This document shows, piece by piece, positions 1-12,599 of a stretch of DNA of 64,000 nucleotides. Origin of the DNA: Garcia nutans. Its lineage: Eukaryota; Streptophyta; Magnoliopsida; Malpighiales; Euphorbiaceae. Position 1 is the stretch's first letter. Each line of letters begins with the position of its first letter. The DNA lies in assembly GCA_947685225.1 (NCBI GenBank), contig CANTUV010000009.1, forward strand, positions 1,550,001-1,614,000. The letters run 5' to 3'. A program made the position numbers and the translations under genes. The notes under the pieces were generated by a model. That model was not told the DNA's origin. It saw only the letters and a list, made by a program, of their open reading frames with translations, and ran no database searches.

Positions 1-2190
1 GAAAAAATATTGGTTTAAAAAAACTATCAGACCATAATTATAAAAGATTCATAGAAAGAATTTCATATGAGCCTAACAAAATGTAAGAATATAGGAATTT
101 GTAAAAAAAAAACTTCAAAAATTAAAAATACTTTTAAAAATATCATTTTTTTTATTCTTTTTTAAATACTAATTTCTAAACTTTAAAAATACTTACTTCT
201 AGAATTATAATCTATCTATGTTAGAGGTATAATTAGAAAAGATCTTGTGACAAGTATTTTTATTTTTTAAAATCTTATAAAATTCTAAACAAATAATTAT
301 TTATCTACAACTATAAATAAAAAAATTAAAATTAATATATTTATTGACAATTTTAAATAAATAATATATAATTATCAAATTATAAAACATAAAAAAATTT
401 ACAACTGCATGATATTATTATAATATAATTAACAAAAATTTTAATTTTTTTTTAATATTATATTGGGTTGATTCTGAATCTATTGTCTAGGGAAGATCCA
501 TTTTACGGCCAGATTTAGTCTTGATATGCAACTAAAATTTTAAAGTTATTTAATTTTATAGCTCCTCTAAATCCTTTTAATTTTAAATTTCAAAAATTAG
601 TAATAATAATTAAAAAATAGATTAATTATTTATTTTAATTAAATTAATTAAAATAGACTAATTTACTTCAAATTTAAATTCTGCTGATAGAAATAATTAT
701 AGCCACGATTTTCTATAAATCATGGTCATCAATCTAGTTCGTTGGTCTGAACTAAAATTGAGAGAATTGACCCTAATAAAAATCAAGCCCGATTTATAAA
801 AGGTTCGGTTTAATTTTTTATTTTCTTAAATAGAAACTAATATTGATAATTTATAGCTTGAATCATGAAAAATAAAAAAAATTAATATATATTTTAAAAT
901 ATATATATATTAATATATATAATAATTAATACATATATAAATTTTTAATATATATATTAAAAATTATAAATAAATTTTAGTTTAAAAATTAAAATCTTAA
1001 AATTAAAAATTGGATTTGTAAGAATGTTCAAGATTAATATTTCAATTTTTTAATTTGAAATTTATAGTTTTAATTTATTTAAAAGATTTTAATTTAAAAA
1101 ATTGAAATTTAAACGTGAATTTGAATGTTTTTAATTTAATATATAAAAAATTATTATTATTATTATTATAAAAAATTGTGATTTGTGGCAAAATTATATG
1201 AAGACATATGGTGAAATATGGTGTGTGAAGATAGATTTAATATAATATATATAGTTAGTTAAATTAAATAAATATATATATATTACAATTCTTTTAAAAA
1301 CTGTATGGTATTTTAAAAAAAATTAAAAATATATATATACCATTTCACTTCTTTTAAAATATATTATATAGTCTGATAAGATGTAATAGCAGTTATCTTT
1401 TCTTTAATAAATTGAAATAACTAATTTTTTTATATACCAAATCAATTACAAATTAATATTTTAAAATTTATAAGCATATTCATTATTTTATCTAGCATGA
1501 ACACATTAAGAAAAATTTTATTTTAATCTGAGTGCACGAATACGATCCATTTATACATTCAATTAATAATAATTTATAATTTAAAAATAAAATTTAATTT
1601 TTTAATATTATAATTCACTTTACTAATTTTTATTGGTCGAGTGCATATAAGTGTAGATATACAATTGATCTAAGATTTTTCCAACACATTAATAACGTTT
1701 TTATACTCGTATCTTAGCAATTTTAGTTCATTTTAAATTTCGAATAGGCACTTCAAACCCTTTGTTATTCCGAGACACACACCCATACTTGAACCATTTT
1801 CAAATTAAACATAAATCAAACTTAATATCATAAACCGCTTCTTTATATACATGGCAGCAATATAAAAAACTATTCTCGAAAGTTGATACATGAGTGGTGG
1901 AAATAAGAAGAAAGAAAAAAAATATAGTTATTTATTTTTATAAGTTTGTTTTATTTAAAAATTCTCAGAATATTTAAAATAAGTAACTGTTGATTATACA
2001 ATATACCAAAATCTTACTAGTAAAAAAAGAAATTTTTCTATAAATTTTATTGAATCAATAACTAAGCCGCCTCTTCGGTCTTAAAACATATAATTTAAAA
2101 TATTCAAAAAAATCCTAATATCAAATAAAAAATAACTTAAAAATATAGCAGTTTAATAACAAGGAAATAAAGCAAACGAATATATATATA
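1..2190. other. AT-rich intergenic DNA, no gene seen
   Basis: No open frame of substance and no recognisable protein in any frame. The stretch is poly-A/T and TA/TTA microsatellite (for example a TTA run near 1151-1167). About 230-335 resembles 55150-55255 in sequence, which suggests one dispersed AT-rich repeat family. Confidence 0.6.
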
Positions 2191-2200
2191 TATATATACA

Positions 2201-2383
2201 ATGGCGGAATCAGGTGGGGTCGTGTGGGATAGCACGACCTCTCCCGACTGGCCGGCCGAAAGCTAGCATATGTAAGTTGGAAGTACGACTCCCTCCTCTG
2301 GCCGCCCGCTGCAACAGAGCCCTATTTTACCGTTGCAACGGTATAAATTTTATCCTTCCTTCCACAGTCGCTGATTCCGCCAC
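2201..2383. mobile_element. Short GC-rich terminal-inverted-repeat element (MITE-like)
   Basis: About 183 bp of GC-rich sequence sits inside a (TA)n microsatellite. The ends are a perfect 12-bp inverted repeat: TGGCGGAATCAG at 2202-2213 and CTGATTCCGCCA at 2371-2382. TA-rich sequence flanks both sides, so the target duplication cannot be defined. Similar GGCGGAA/C termini occur at 23248 and 63806, suggesting one family of ends. The small open frame in it is not a gene. The superfamily is not determined; hAT-like is a guess. Confidence 0.6.
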
Positions 2384-3566
2384 TATATATATATATATAT
2401 ATATGTATGTATATAATATTTAACAAGACAAATAACATATCACAAATGATATTCTTACAAAAATAAAAAATGAAAAGTTATCATAAATGGAAAGATGTAT
2501 TTTTTAAAATGTAAACATTTAAGTTTGGAAAAAGAAAAAAACAATGGCTTTCATCATACGTGAAGAAATACTCAAATTCTAACTTTGACTTTTAAACAGA
2601 ATTACTATTTTGGTCTTCTTTTATTCACCAATACATAAAATATATTTTTCTATATTTATTTTAAAGTTAGGGAAGAAAAATTATTCATTAGTGAAATTTT
2701 TTTATTAATTTAACTCCAACTAAAACTCGAATTGAATATATTAATTCAGTCTTAAGAATTGATTCTACTACCAAAATTAAATCAAGGTTGGTTAACGAAC
2801 TTAAAGTGTTAGCATTATAATGCAAAACATTTGCTATCATAAACTTATAAATTAGATAACGTGTGTGTTGTGAAAATTAAATTATTTTTCACTAATAATA
2901 TATATAATATGTAAATAATTACACCAATAATTATACTAAGATTATTTTCAGAAAAGAAAGGTAGATCACAGTGGACACGTTTAAATATCAAATTTTTTTT
3001 TTAAACAAAAGACATATAATTAATAACATAAAATATCACCACAATTATACGTAATAATAGTTATTAAATAAATAATAAAAAATCAAAATTTAATTTTGAC
3101 TACATTTTTTACTACATTCTCAAACACCAACCAAATAATTTTACTAATATAAAAAATAAATATAAAAAAGAGAGAAAAAAAATAAAACCTTAGAATAACC
3201 AAGAAAAAAGCTTATTTTGGGATGAATTTACTAAGGGGGGATGAGGTTTCTTATATAGCCAAACAAGTCCCTTAAAAATTTCACATCTTTTGACGTGGGA
3301 TAAATAGCCATATCCAACATTGTGTATATTATTGTAATACCTTAAATATATCTAATTGAGGAAATTTAATCATGAAAAATATGCATAAATTGATGGAAGA
3401 TATTTTATGCCATATATTTATATATAGAGTAACGTAATAAACAACATAAATTAGTCATCCCCAACCGTCACAATACAAAAAGTTCCTAAATATTATTTAT
3501 ACGTATATAATACCAAATCTTTAAAAACCCATATACATAAGAAAAATCTCTACAGCAAAGCTAGCA
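2384..3566. other. AT-rich intergenic DNA and GDSL gene upstream region
   Basis: A (TA)n run follows the MITE-like element. The rest is AT-rich, with TATA-like sequences at about 3500-3515, some 55-65 bases before the GDSL start codon. That region could be the core promoter, but TA-rich stretches are common here, so the assignment is weak. Confidence 0.35.
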
Positions 3567-6175
3567 ATGAATATATATCTATCAAATTACTCATATTCTT
3601 ATTCTTTTATTATCATAATTATATATGTTGGAATTATAATCCCTATTATTTGTGCCTTAAACAATAATTCAGCAAATAATAATAATAATAATAGGCATGA
3701 AAAGGTTCCAGCAGTAATTGTTTTTGGAGATTCAATAGTGGATACAGGGAATAACAACTATGTTGAAACTATTGTCAAGTGTAACTTCCCACCTTACGGG
3801 AGAGACTTCATGGGAAGAATTCCAACTGGAAGGTTTAGCAATGGATTGGTTCCTTCTGACATTATAGGTATGGGCTTTATTTATTTATTTATTAATTATA
3901 TGAGTAAAGTAAATACTTAAGACTCGAACCTAAGACTTAACCGAGAGCATCAAGACTTAATGGTTTTCTTTACAGGCATAATGAGATAACACAGTTATGA
4001 ATTTGATACTATACTTTAATCCAAAATCTAAATTTATCTCTTTCTAATGTAAGATTTCTCTTATTCTTGAAAATTCAATATTTATCAACATATAGATATA
4101 TATATATGGCTAATAATTCAATGGTCGAGTGCTTACCAAGATGGATTATATTTAATTTTCTACTTTCACTAATAATTCAACCGTCGAATGCTTGCCAAGA
4201 TGGATTATATTTAACTTTCTACTTTTACTAAATTATACTGATTAATTTAACCAAAAAAAAATATTTGAAGAGCTTAATTAGTATATAATTTTATCTTGTT
4301 ATCACACTCTAATTAATAATTAAGTAAAAAGTTCTAAATTTGCAGCTCAAGTATTTGGTGTAAAGAAGCTTTTACCGCCTTATCTTGATCCAAATCTCCG
4401 CCTTCAAGACCGGTTAACTGGAGTAAGTTTTGCTTCAGGTGGTGCTGGTTATGATCCTCTCACTTCCAAACTTGTGGTAATTAATTTAATTAATTAATTA
4501 ATCCTCTCCAGTAATTTCTTTTCCTTTTCAATTTAATCTAATTATAAATAATAATTAACTTTCATTTTCTTAATTATTATATTTTACCTGCATGCAGTCT
4601 GCATTGTCATTATCAGATCAATTAGAGCTATTGAGAGATTACTTAAAGAAAATAAAGACAGGTGTTGGTGAAGAAGAAAAGGCAAAAATACTATCAAAAG
4701 GCATATTTATCGTATGTGTAGGAGCTGATGACATTGCCAATACGTATTTTGCTACAATATTTAGAAGACCTTTCTATGATATTAATTCTTATACTGATTT
4801 AATGGTCAGCTCTGCTTCAAGTTTTTATAAGGTAATTAATATTCATAATCTTTATATCCTTTTTTTTATTCAGGAATTCTTTTTTTATGTATAAAAAAGA
4901 AAAATATAAGATTGTCAAGAATGATGAATTATGAATTGTATATTTGATTATTATTTAAAATTTTATAAGGATTTAAATAGTTTATTGAAAGTGTAAAATA
5001 CCAATTATATCTTAATTTTTAAAAACCAATTTTTCCATTTAAACTTAAAACTTTAAATTGATAATCCATATTTGTGAACCATTATAATTATTGACTATCT
5101 AATTGAATTGAATTTTCTTTTTCAAAGTTTCACTTATTTTTAATTAAAATCTTATAAATAACTTCTACAATTAACTATTCGTGTTATGATCATATAAATT
5201 ATAGGATAAATATTATTTCATAAAAAAGAAACTGATATGAAAATATTTTGACCAAAAAAAAAACTTAAAACTGCTGCAGGAACTGTATGGAATAGGAGCA
5301 AGAAGAATTGGAGTTGTCAATTTACCACCACTTGGGTGTGTGCCATCACAGAGAACATTAGGTGGAGGCATATTAAGAAAGTGCTCAGAATCTTGCAATG
5401 AAGCAGCAAAGCTCTTAAATTCCAAGCTCTCCTCATCAATTGATTCTCTCAATAAAGAGCTTCCAAATGTTAAGCTTGTCTATTTGGACATCTATAATCA
5501 ATTGCTTTCCCTCATCCAAAACCCTACTCGATATGGTAATTATCAGCACTAACTCTATCTTATCCTTTTCTCAATTAATCAATGACATATTTTAGTTAAT
5601 GAAAGTAGAGTATATATGGAAGAAGAATCTTGGTGCAACAGTAAAAATTATTACCGTATGACTTCAAGTCACGGATTCAAGTCGTAAAAATAGCTTTTTA
5701 CAACTGTAATAGAAGGCTACGTACATAGATCTTATGATCTAACCATTTTCTAAATTTCACACATCATTAAAGTATTTGTGTATTAAATTGCTGTTTATCA
5801 TTTTAAGTGGATCGATCATTTTGGGCCTATTACCGATACTAATTAAGCTACAGTCAAAATTTTGTCTAAGCACACTTATAACAAAAAAAACACATATACA
5901 TTCTAACATTTCTCTTCTTATAAAATTAGCTTGGAGTAACTTGGATGATAATGGGAATTTTTTTTTGGTGCAAAACAGGGTTTGAAGTGGCAACTAAAGG
6001 ATGCTGTGGCACAGGAAATATAGAAGTTAGCATACTGTGTAATCGTCTGGAAGACAAATGGACATGCACAAATGCCTCCAAATATATTTTCTGGGATAGT
6101 TACCATCCATCAGAGAGAGCTTACAAAATCCTTACTATTACAACTCTCAATAAGTATATGAACAAATTTTTTTGA
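3567..6175 (+). CDS. GDSL esterase/lipase, EXL-type, five exons
   Basis: Exons are 3567-3867, 4346-4476, 4598-4831, 5280-5535 and 5979-6175. All junctions are GT-AG and the phases join to 372 residues, the usual length for this plant family. The N-terminus is a long hydrophobic Ile-rich stretch (about residues 10-32), a likely signal peptide for secretion. Block I reads FGDSIVDTGNNN with the nucleophilic Ser; the FASGGAGYDPLTS block is in exon 2. Block III reads CVGADDIANTYF, where the usual oxyanion-hole Asn of G-x-N-D is Asp. Exon 5 carries the catalytic Asp and His in WDSYHPSERAY. Family members hydrolyse ester bonds of extracellular lipids or acylated polysaccharides; the substrate cannot be inferred. 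A decayed paralogue follows at 7.3-9.9 kb. Exon structure is secure; activity with the Asn-to-Asp change is uncertain. Confidence 0.9.
4110..4227 (+). repeat. 59-bp tandem duplication in GDSL intron 1
   Basis: Two adjacent units, 4110-4168 and 4169-4227, share the run CTAATAATTCAA followed by GTCGA and a common GATGGATTATATTTAA stretch, with a few mismatches. They lie wholly inside intron 1 and do not affect the reading frame. Confidence 0.75.
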
Positions 6176-7265
6176 GCTTCTTTAGCTCTCTTACCATATA
6201 TATAATCTTATCTTTTGACACCAATATCATTAATTCATATCATATAATCTTATCTTCAATTAGAACACCATAAATTCAAATTCTGAAATTAAATGCTCAA
6301 ATTCAATTAAAGAACATTTAAGTAAATTCTTACCTCAAATGGATTAACTTGCTACTTTAATATAATTTTCGAGTTCTAATCCTTAATATCACTCCTAATA
6401 AGCATGTTACAGTTATTTAATGAATTATATATATGGTGGTGAAATGAAAATAGAAGGAAGATGGAGAGGATTTGGGCAAGGTTCTCAATGAAGAAGAAAA
6501 TAAAAACTACCTCTTACTAAATAATTCAGCCAAGTGTCAAGAACAGAGTGGGCAAATTATATTCTTTTAGAGTATTTACTCGATTTAATTTGACTGAAAT
6601 TAAATTAATTTAAAAATATATATAATATCCATCGAGTTTAATTTTATATTTTTAGTTTTTTAATTATATTTGATGGAATTGAAATATATTTTAAAACTGA
6701 TTGGACAACCTTAAAGCTACGTAAATCAGCCAAGTGTCAAAGAAAGAAGAGATTATTATCATCACCGTAAACAACAATAACGATCGGCCAAGTGTGATCA
6801 AATGATGATAGATTATTACGGCTCATGTGTGTTCATCCAAATGTCAAAAGTCGGGAAAAGGAAAAGAAATTTGTGCGACTTACATGTTTAAGGATTGCCA
6901 CCTCATGCTTAAAGGTGTCAAAAATGAAAAAGGAAAAAAAATAATCCAATTATTTAGTGCTAAACCTTCCAATTTAACTTCCATTAGTAAATTAATATTT
7001 ATATCATTGTGTGGGGGTATTATCAGGCATAGCAAAGCTAACTATGAATAATTATTCTTTAAATTACATAAATTTTTATTTTTTTATAATTATAGATATT
7101 CTTAAATTTATTGAGTCAAACTAATTTCATTCGTACCATATTAATCTACTAAAAATTAAAATGTTCGCAGTAAATAATGACTCTATTTATAATGATCGAA
7201 CAATCGATCTTTTACTTTAAAAATAAGAATTACTTTAAAAATAAGAATGTCAACTCACTGAGGCT
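6176..7265. other. Intergenic spacer between the GDSL gene and its pseudogene
   Basis: AT-rich sequence with no credible coding frame. A CAGCCAAGTGTCAA motif recurs at about 6528 and 6727, and a related GGCCAAGTGTGATCAA occurs near 6785, marking a loose dispersed repeat. The 74-codon frame around 6827-7051 has no family signature and is probably chance. Confidence 0.4.
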
Positions 7266-7329
7266 AATATGGTAAATTTTTATTCTTTTATTATCATTAT
7301 TTGTGTTGGAATTATAATACCTATTTGTG

Positions 7330-7511
7330 GAATAATTATATGCTACAACGGTTGTAGCAATAAATGCCTACAACAAGCCAATTGAATTTTTACACGTAGA
7401 CTAAATATGACACGTGGCGTTATAGAATAATCATATTTAGTCTACGTGTAAAAATTCAATTGGCTTGTTGTAGGCATTTATTGCTACAACCGTTGTAGCA
7501 TATAATTATTC
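7330..7511. mobile_element. Hairpin MITE, Mutator-like (9-bp target duplication)
   Basis: Two arms of about 80 bp, starting GAATAATTATATGCTACAAC and ending with its reverse complement, are essentially perfect inverted copies around a loop of about 18 bp (ACACGTGGCGTTATAGAA region). The 9-bp direct repeat CTATTTGTG flanks it at 7321-7329 and 7512-7520, a length typical of Mutator-like elements. It lies inside exon 1 of the GDSL pseudogene; the intact paralogue shows the empty arrangement at 3640-3655. No transposase is present. Confidence 0.88.
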
Positions 7512-8537
7512 CTATTTGTGGCTTAAACAATAATTCAGCTAATAATTATTATTATTATTATGAAAAGGTTCCAGCAGTTATTGTATTAGGAGATTCAATA
7601 GTGGATACAGGGAGTAACAACCATATTAAAACTTATATCAAGTGTAACATCCCACCTTATGGGCGAGAATTCATTGGAGGAGTTTCATCTGGAAGGGTTG
7701 CTTCTGCATGATTGGTATGTATATAGTATACATATTTATTAATAATTTAATTTAATGATCGAATATTTATTTTAATTATTAAATCTTGATAATTATAAAT
7801 ATATATATGTATAGTTAATAATTCAATGATGGGAGTATTTATTTCGTAAAACAGAAAACCTATCCTATGCAAGAAAGAAGGCATTTTATGAACTATAATA
7901 ACAGGAGTTTGAAGTTTTTTTTTAAGCGTGAAACAGATTATATTTATTTTTTCTATTTCATAATTTAATTAAATAAAAAAATTAAAGAGCTTAATTAGTA
8001 TTATATTTGTGTTACTATCACACACTAATCGATAATATTAAAGTAAAAGGTTGATCTGAATTAATTTGCAGCACAAGAATTTGGAGTAAATGAGCTTTTA
8101 CCAGCTTTTCTTGATCCAAAACTCCAGCTTCAAGACCTCCCTTTACTGGTGTAAGTTTTGCCTCAGGTGGTGCTGGTTATGATCCTCTCACTTCCAAAAT
8201 TAAAATTACAATTCACTTTCTTAATTATATTTTGCCTGCGTGCAGACTGCATGCATTATCATTATCAGATCAATTAGAGCTATTAAGAGAAATACTTAAA
8301 TAAAATAAACACAGGTGCTGGAGAAGAAGAAATGGCAAAAATACTATCAAAAAGCATATTTATAGCGTGTGTAGGAGCTGATGACATTGCCAATAATTAT
8401 TTTGTTACAATATTTAGAAGACCTCTCTATGATATTAATTCTTATACTGTTTTTTTAAGGTAATATTCACAATCTTTATATCTTTTTCTTGTTTCTGGAA
8501 TTTTGGAAAAAAGATAAAAGTGTCAAGGGCTGTTTAA

Positions 8538-8805
8538 GGAGGGTGTTTCTCAAAACTGGAGCTTTTCAGCTTATTGTGAATAAGTGATTTTTAGATTATA
8601 ATCAGATTAAAAATAAGCAGTTAAGCGTTTCTGTAAACTAGTTAATAATCAGCTGATAATCAGTTTATAATCAGTTAAGTGTTTCTGTAAAATTAGCTTA
8701 TAATCAGTTTTTAATTGCAGAAACTGTCAAAATGACCAAACTGTCCCTGAATTTATTTATTGTATAAAAATAATTTTTTAAATGTCAATTCAAAATTTAT
8801 TTTGC

Positions 8806-8842
<37 letters not shown>

Positions 8843-9131
8843 TTATTTAAGAAGAAACATAGAAGAATTTTGATGGGACTAAAGTGTATAGGGTGGGCAA
8901 ATTTGGAATATCGAAGATTAGGTAGGGATAGTATGGTCTTTTACTTGGTCAAAACTGCTTAAAAAATAAGTGCTTAAAAAAAAAGTAGCAAAACCCAACT
9001 TTTAAAAAACTGATTATAATCAGATTATAATCTACTATTTAAGTTTTCAGAAGCACTTAAATAAACAACTTATAATCTAAAACTACTTATAATCAATTTT
9101 GATCAGTTTTTAAATTTTGAGAAACACCCTC
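8538..9131. mobile_element. ~0.6 kb MITE with GAGGGTGTTTCTC ends
   Basis: The left end reads GGAGGGTGTTTCTCAAAA and the right end ...TTTTGAGAAACACCCTC, an inverted pair. TAA lies on both sides (8535-8537 and 9132-9134), as in PIF/Harbinger-type target duplications. The interior has repeated TTATAATCAG motifs in both orientations and an (AAT)n microsatellite at about 8806-8842. No transposase is encoded. A second copy lies at 16187-16813. Confidence 0.82.
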
Positions 9132-9918
9132 TAATTATAGAAAACAGCTTCAATTTCCTAGAAAAAAATAAAAAATATATAATTTTATTATTTAGTTAGA
9201 AATATTTTTCATTTAAAAAATTAAAAAATAGTTTTTTTATATTTATTAGCTCATAGCTAAATTTTATAAAACTACTTTAAGTTGCTTTATAAATGGAAAA
9301 TACGCTCAGGAGTTGGATCCGAGTTATGAAGTGTAAGCACCATGAATAATTGTCAATTGTATATGTCTGATTGGAAAAAGAAAAACTCTGAACAGGAACT
9401 GTATGAAAGAGAAGCAAGGAGAATTGGAGTAATGAGTTTACCACCAATTGGTTCTCTGCCAGTACAGAGAACTTTAAATGAAGGCTTATCAAGAGAATGT
9501 TCAGAATATGCCAATGAAGCAACAAAACTCTTCAATTCCAAGCTCTCTTCAGCAATTGATTCTCTCAATAAAGAGCTGCCAAATGTTAGGCTTATCTATT
9601 GGGAAATCTACAATCAATTCCTTTCCCCCATCCAAAACCCTGCTCAATATGGTAATTATCAACACCGGCTCAATCTAATCCCTGTCTTAAATGTGTCAAA
9701 TTTTATTGATGAGTTGTGTTCGCATAGTATTGATTCACCTTATTGACACGATTAGAATCAACGCAAATACCCACTTATTAATTATATCAAGATATCTCAA
9801 CTTGGATGATAATGGAAATTTTTTTGTGCAAACCATGATTTAAAGTGGCAACTGAAGGATGTTGTGGCACAGGAACTATGGAGGTCAGCATATTCTGTAA
9901 TAGTTTAGTAGACAAAAG

Positions 9919-10362
9919 TATTCAATGGTTGGGGAAGAAAAGAAGAATGGAAAAAGGAAACATACAAAGAACAAACCAAAAAGAAAAAATGCAGAGAGGC
10001 TCAAGTCTTCCATAAAAAAAAATGACTATTAATACAGGCAAGCATATCTTACATAGCAAAGGCACTTCTTATCATATGAAAACAAAATGGACAAGTAATA
10101 CAAGTAACTTCAAATGCTAGCTTTTGTGAAGAAAGCCATTCTTTCAAACATATATAGAAATATACAAGTAACCAGTTTCAAATATATTATTCCCGCAGCC
10201 ACACCCAAATCTTTTCACTTCTAAGGCAAATCTAAAGTCCATATTTTCTCCTTACACCACCCAGCTAAGCTACAAAATTGCATAGTTCCTTTCCTAACTG
10301 TAACTACCTATAGGAATAGGAAACAAACTATATACAAAAAGAAATAGGCAATGGGAAAGAGA
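9919..10362. other. Spacer; probable F-box gene 3' UTR
   Basis: No coding frame of its own. The sequence next to the F-box stop codon on the minus strand probably holds that gene's 3' UTR, but no polyadenylation site can be fixed by eye. Confidence 0.4.
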
Positions 10363-12152
10363 TCAACGAAGCTTATTCTGAGCAACTGCTCGGCATAACT
10401 CATCCTCATAGAACAAAACCCGGTTAGATGCCAAAGATTTGCACAGGGGCTTGGACAAAGCAGAAGGTACCATGCATCTTGATGGAAAAGCTGAATCTTG
10501 GAAGAGAACAGCAGTAATTTGCTTCATCTCAGTCACTTTGATGCGAGAAGGTGGCCGGGGACCATGCCTTGGTGCTTTTGGAGTATGAGGGCTTGGCATA
10601 AAGGCAGCCTTCCCTTCGCCCTTGCTGCAGGAACCATTCAATCATCAAGCCAGAAGAAAAATTATTGGCATTGTAGAAAAGAGAAGTACTTGGTTAAAAA
10701 TCTCAAAATTTGAGATGCTCACTTCAAAAAAGGCCAGTGCTCAGTAGGCCGTGGGGTCATTGTACTCAACAACTCCTGCCGAGAACGATCTGGTGTTGTG
10801 TAATTGAAGTGAAATTGCCTCGCAAGCAAAACCTGCCAATGAATAACATATTCACCCACAGTCAATTCAATCTAATACGTGACAGAAGTTTCCACGTGAA
10901 AATGCATCCGGAAAATGAATTTAGAAAATAGAATAGAAATTTATAATGCTTTATTTGTTATAATCGTACACAGAGAGACTAAGAAACTTACTGCTCTTCT
11001 AATCCTTTGAGATACATGAAAAACTGCCTTCAATTGATCATGGTGCAGGTGGCAAAGTATTTTAACCTCAAAATAACAAAACAAAACAGGAATCAATATC
11101 CAAGGAAGGAGAGGGTGAGTGTTGCATTTATAGGTCTCCAGAAATAAAAATTTAAATAATCTACACAAATCAAAAACAACCTATCTTATGAAGAACAGAG
11201 AGCAGTCATAAAAAAAAGAAAAAAGAAAAAAGAAAAGAAAGAAAGGGATACACAAGCAGCTGGAATCGACAAATCTAAACTAAGATATTGACTAGAATAC
11301 ATGGCATTTGCAGCAATATATTGGTATCGAACATCAATTTCTGAAAAAACATGGCCACATATCTCCAGATAACATGATGATGTTTCAGGGAGAAACACTC
11401 AAGTCTATCAAAATACATTGACAGCCAAAGAGAACAAATAATCCCCTTTAACAACAACATGATATTGGATCCTCTTGGTACAATTCCACAAATTAGTATA
11501 TAATAGAAAAACAGATTCAGCTCAGTGAAGCAAACACTACAAGTGCATTATCATGATGCAACTTGCAAGATAATTGAAGACTATCTCAATGCAGTAGCAG
11601 CATAAATTAGTCACCACCATCTCAACCGCTATTACAGTACTATTACTTTAATATGTAAAAGGCACAAACATGTTCCATGTTAATAAAATACTAAGATAGC
11701 CAAGATCTACCCATTTTCTTCTTCTATATTAGAATGTTAAACCAAAAACAAACATAAAAGCAAATGATATCAATAGAATTTATTATTACCAGTAAATCCA
11801 TGGGAAGAGACTCAAGCCTAGACTCCGACTCACATTCTTCAGTTCGAGGTGTTTTTGGTGTCCTTACCAAATGACTTTGTTTAAGTAAATTCACAGGAGA
11901 TAAAAGCAAAGGGCTTTTACCAATAACATTATTATTTTCAATCATAAGATCATCTTCCTCTGCCTTCTTAGTAGTAAAAACAGCAATCCTTTTCTTCCCA
12001 AGATCAGTACATGACTTTGTAGCAGCCGAAACTTTACTATATCGAAGCTGAGCAAGAGCACCCGGTTTCAGATACCTACTACTAGAGCTCCGAAGTCGCC
12101 TTTTCTGTTTCGGGTTTTTTAAATCCCTATCTTTGGGAGACACTTTTCCCAT
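10363..12152 (-). CDS. F-box protein, At4g35930-like, four exons
   Basis: Minus-strand exons are 12152-11790, 11066-10992, 10832-10723 and 10624-10363. All junctions are GT-AG and the phases join to 269 residues. The start at 12152 (MGKVSPKD) is preferred to an in-frame ATG 24 bases upstream because this is the start I associate with the family. The basic, Ser-rich N-terminus is followed by an F-box spanning exons 1-3 (LPMDLLVKILCHLHHDQLKAVF, about residues 115-150). The C-terminus has a Pro-rich KAPRHGPRPPSR segment and a conserved end LFYEDELC. F-box proteins bridge SKP1 of SCF ubiquitin ligases to substrates; the substrate is unknown. No Kelch or LRR domain is present, as in this small plant subfamily. 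It appears intact. Confidence 0.88.
11791..11792 (-). other. Splice junction inside the F-box
   Basis: Exon 1 ends after SLPMDLL at 11790 with donor GTAATA. The rest of the F-box begins at 11066 after acceptor TTTTGAG, so a 723-base intron interrupts the F-box itself. Reading through the intron gives only a short unrelated tail. Confidence 0.8.
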
Positions 12153-12599
12153 TATATTTTCAATTTGGCTGAACACTAAAACACTAATTCCCCTTTAAAT
12201 AACTCAATCTTCATCAATTGAGACCTAAAAACACAATTTCCAATTGAACATACACGAATTGGAATCAAATCGAACTAAAATATATATATATAAACTTTGT
12301 AAAATCAAATGAAACTTACACGAATCGATGATTTTTCCAACTATATTCAATTAATCCACCATCTGCATAACTGAATCAAATAAGAAATTACAATGAAATG
12401 AACAAATAAAATACCAAATCAAACCAAGAAAACTTCAAAAATAAAAAGGAAATAAAAAATTACCGCTCAAATTGTAATTACAATGAGATTCATGAGATTG
12501 GAGAGAAACTCCTAGAAATTGAGAGAACAAGCACTCACCAGTCACCACAGACACCTAAGAGAACGAAAATTTGAGAGGGAAAAAATGGGGCCGCTAGGT

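Larger units (their letters stand above)
7266..9918 (+). pseudogene. GDSL esterase/lipase pseudogene (tandem copy)
   Basis: Pieces of all five exons of the upstream gene are recognisable in order: exon 1 about 7268-7320 and 7521-7712, exon 2 about 8073-8200, exon 3 about 8249-8460, exon 4 about 9397-9651, exon 5 about 9829-9918. Block I survives as GDSIVDTGSNN, and exon 3 still encodes CVGADDIAN. Exon 1 is split by a hairpin MITE and has lost the RFSNGLVPSDI region. Exon 2 has an indel next to the LTGVSFASGG motif. Exon 3 has an in-frame TAA (after EIL K) and a deletion near its end. Exon 5 breaks off before the Asp/His block. A ~0.6 kb MITE sits between exons 3 and 4. The copy cannot make a functional enzyme. 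Confidence 0.88.

Noticed and set aside
2214..2423. 69-codon frame in a GC-rich patch
   Set aside because: It spans a 183-bp inverted-repeat element and ends in a TA microsatellite; no family signature.
10498..10931. Plus-strand open frames
   Set aside because: They are antisense to exons 3 and 4 of the F-box gene, whose splice sites and protein motifs are convincing on the minus strand.
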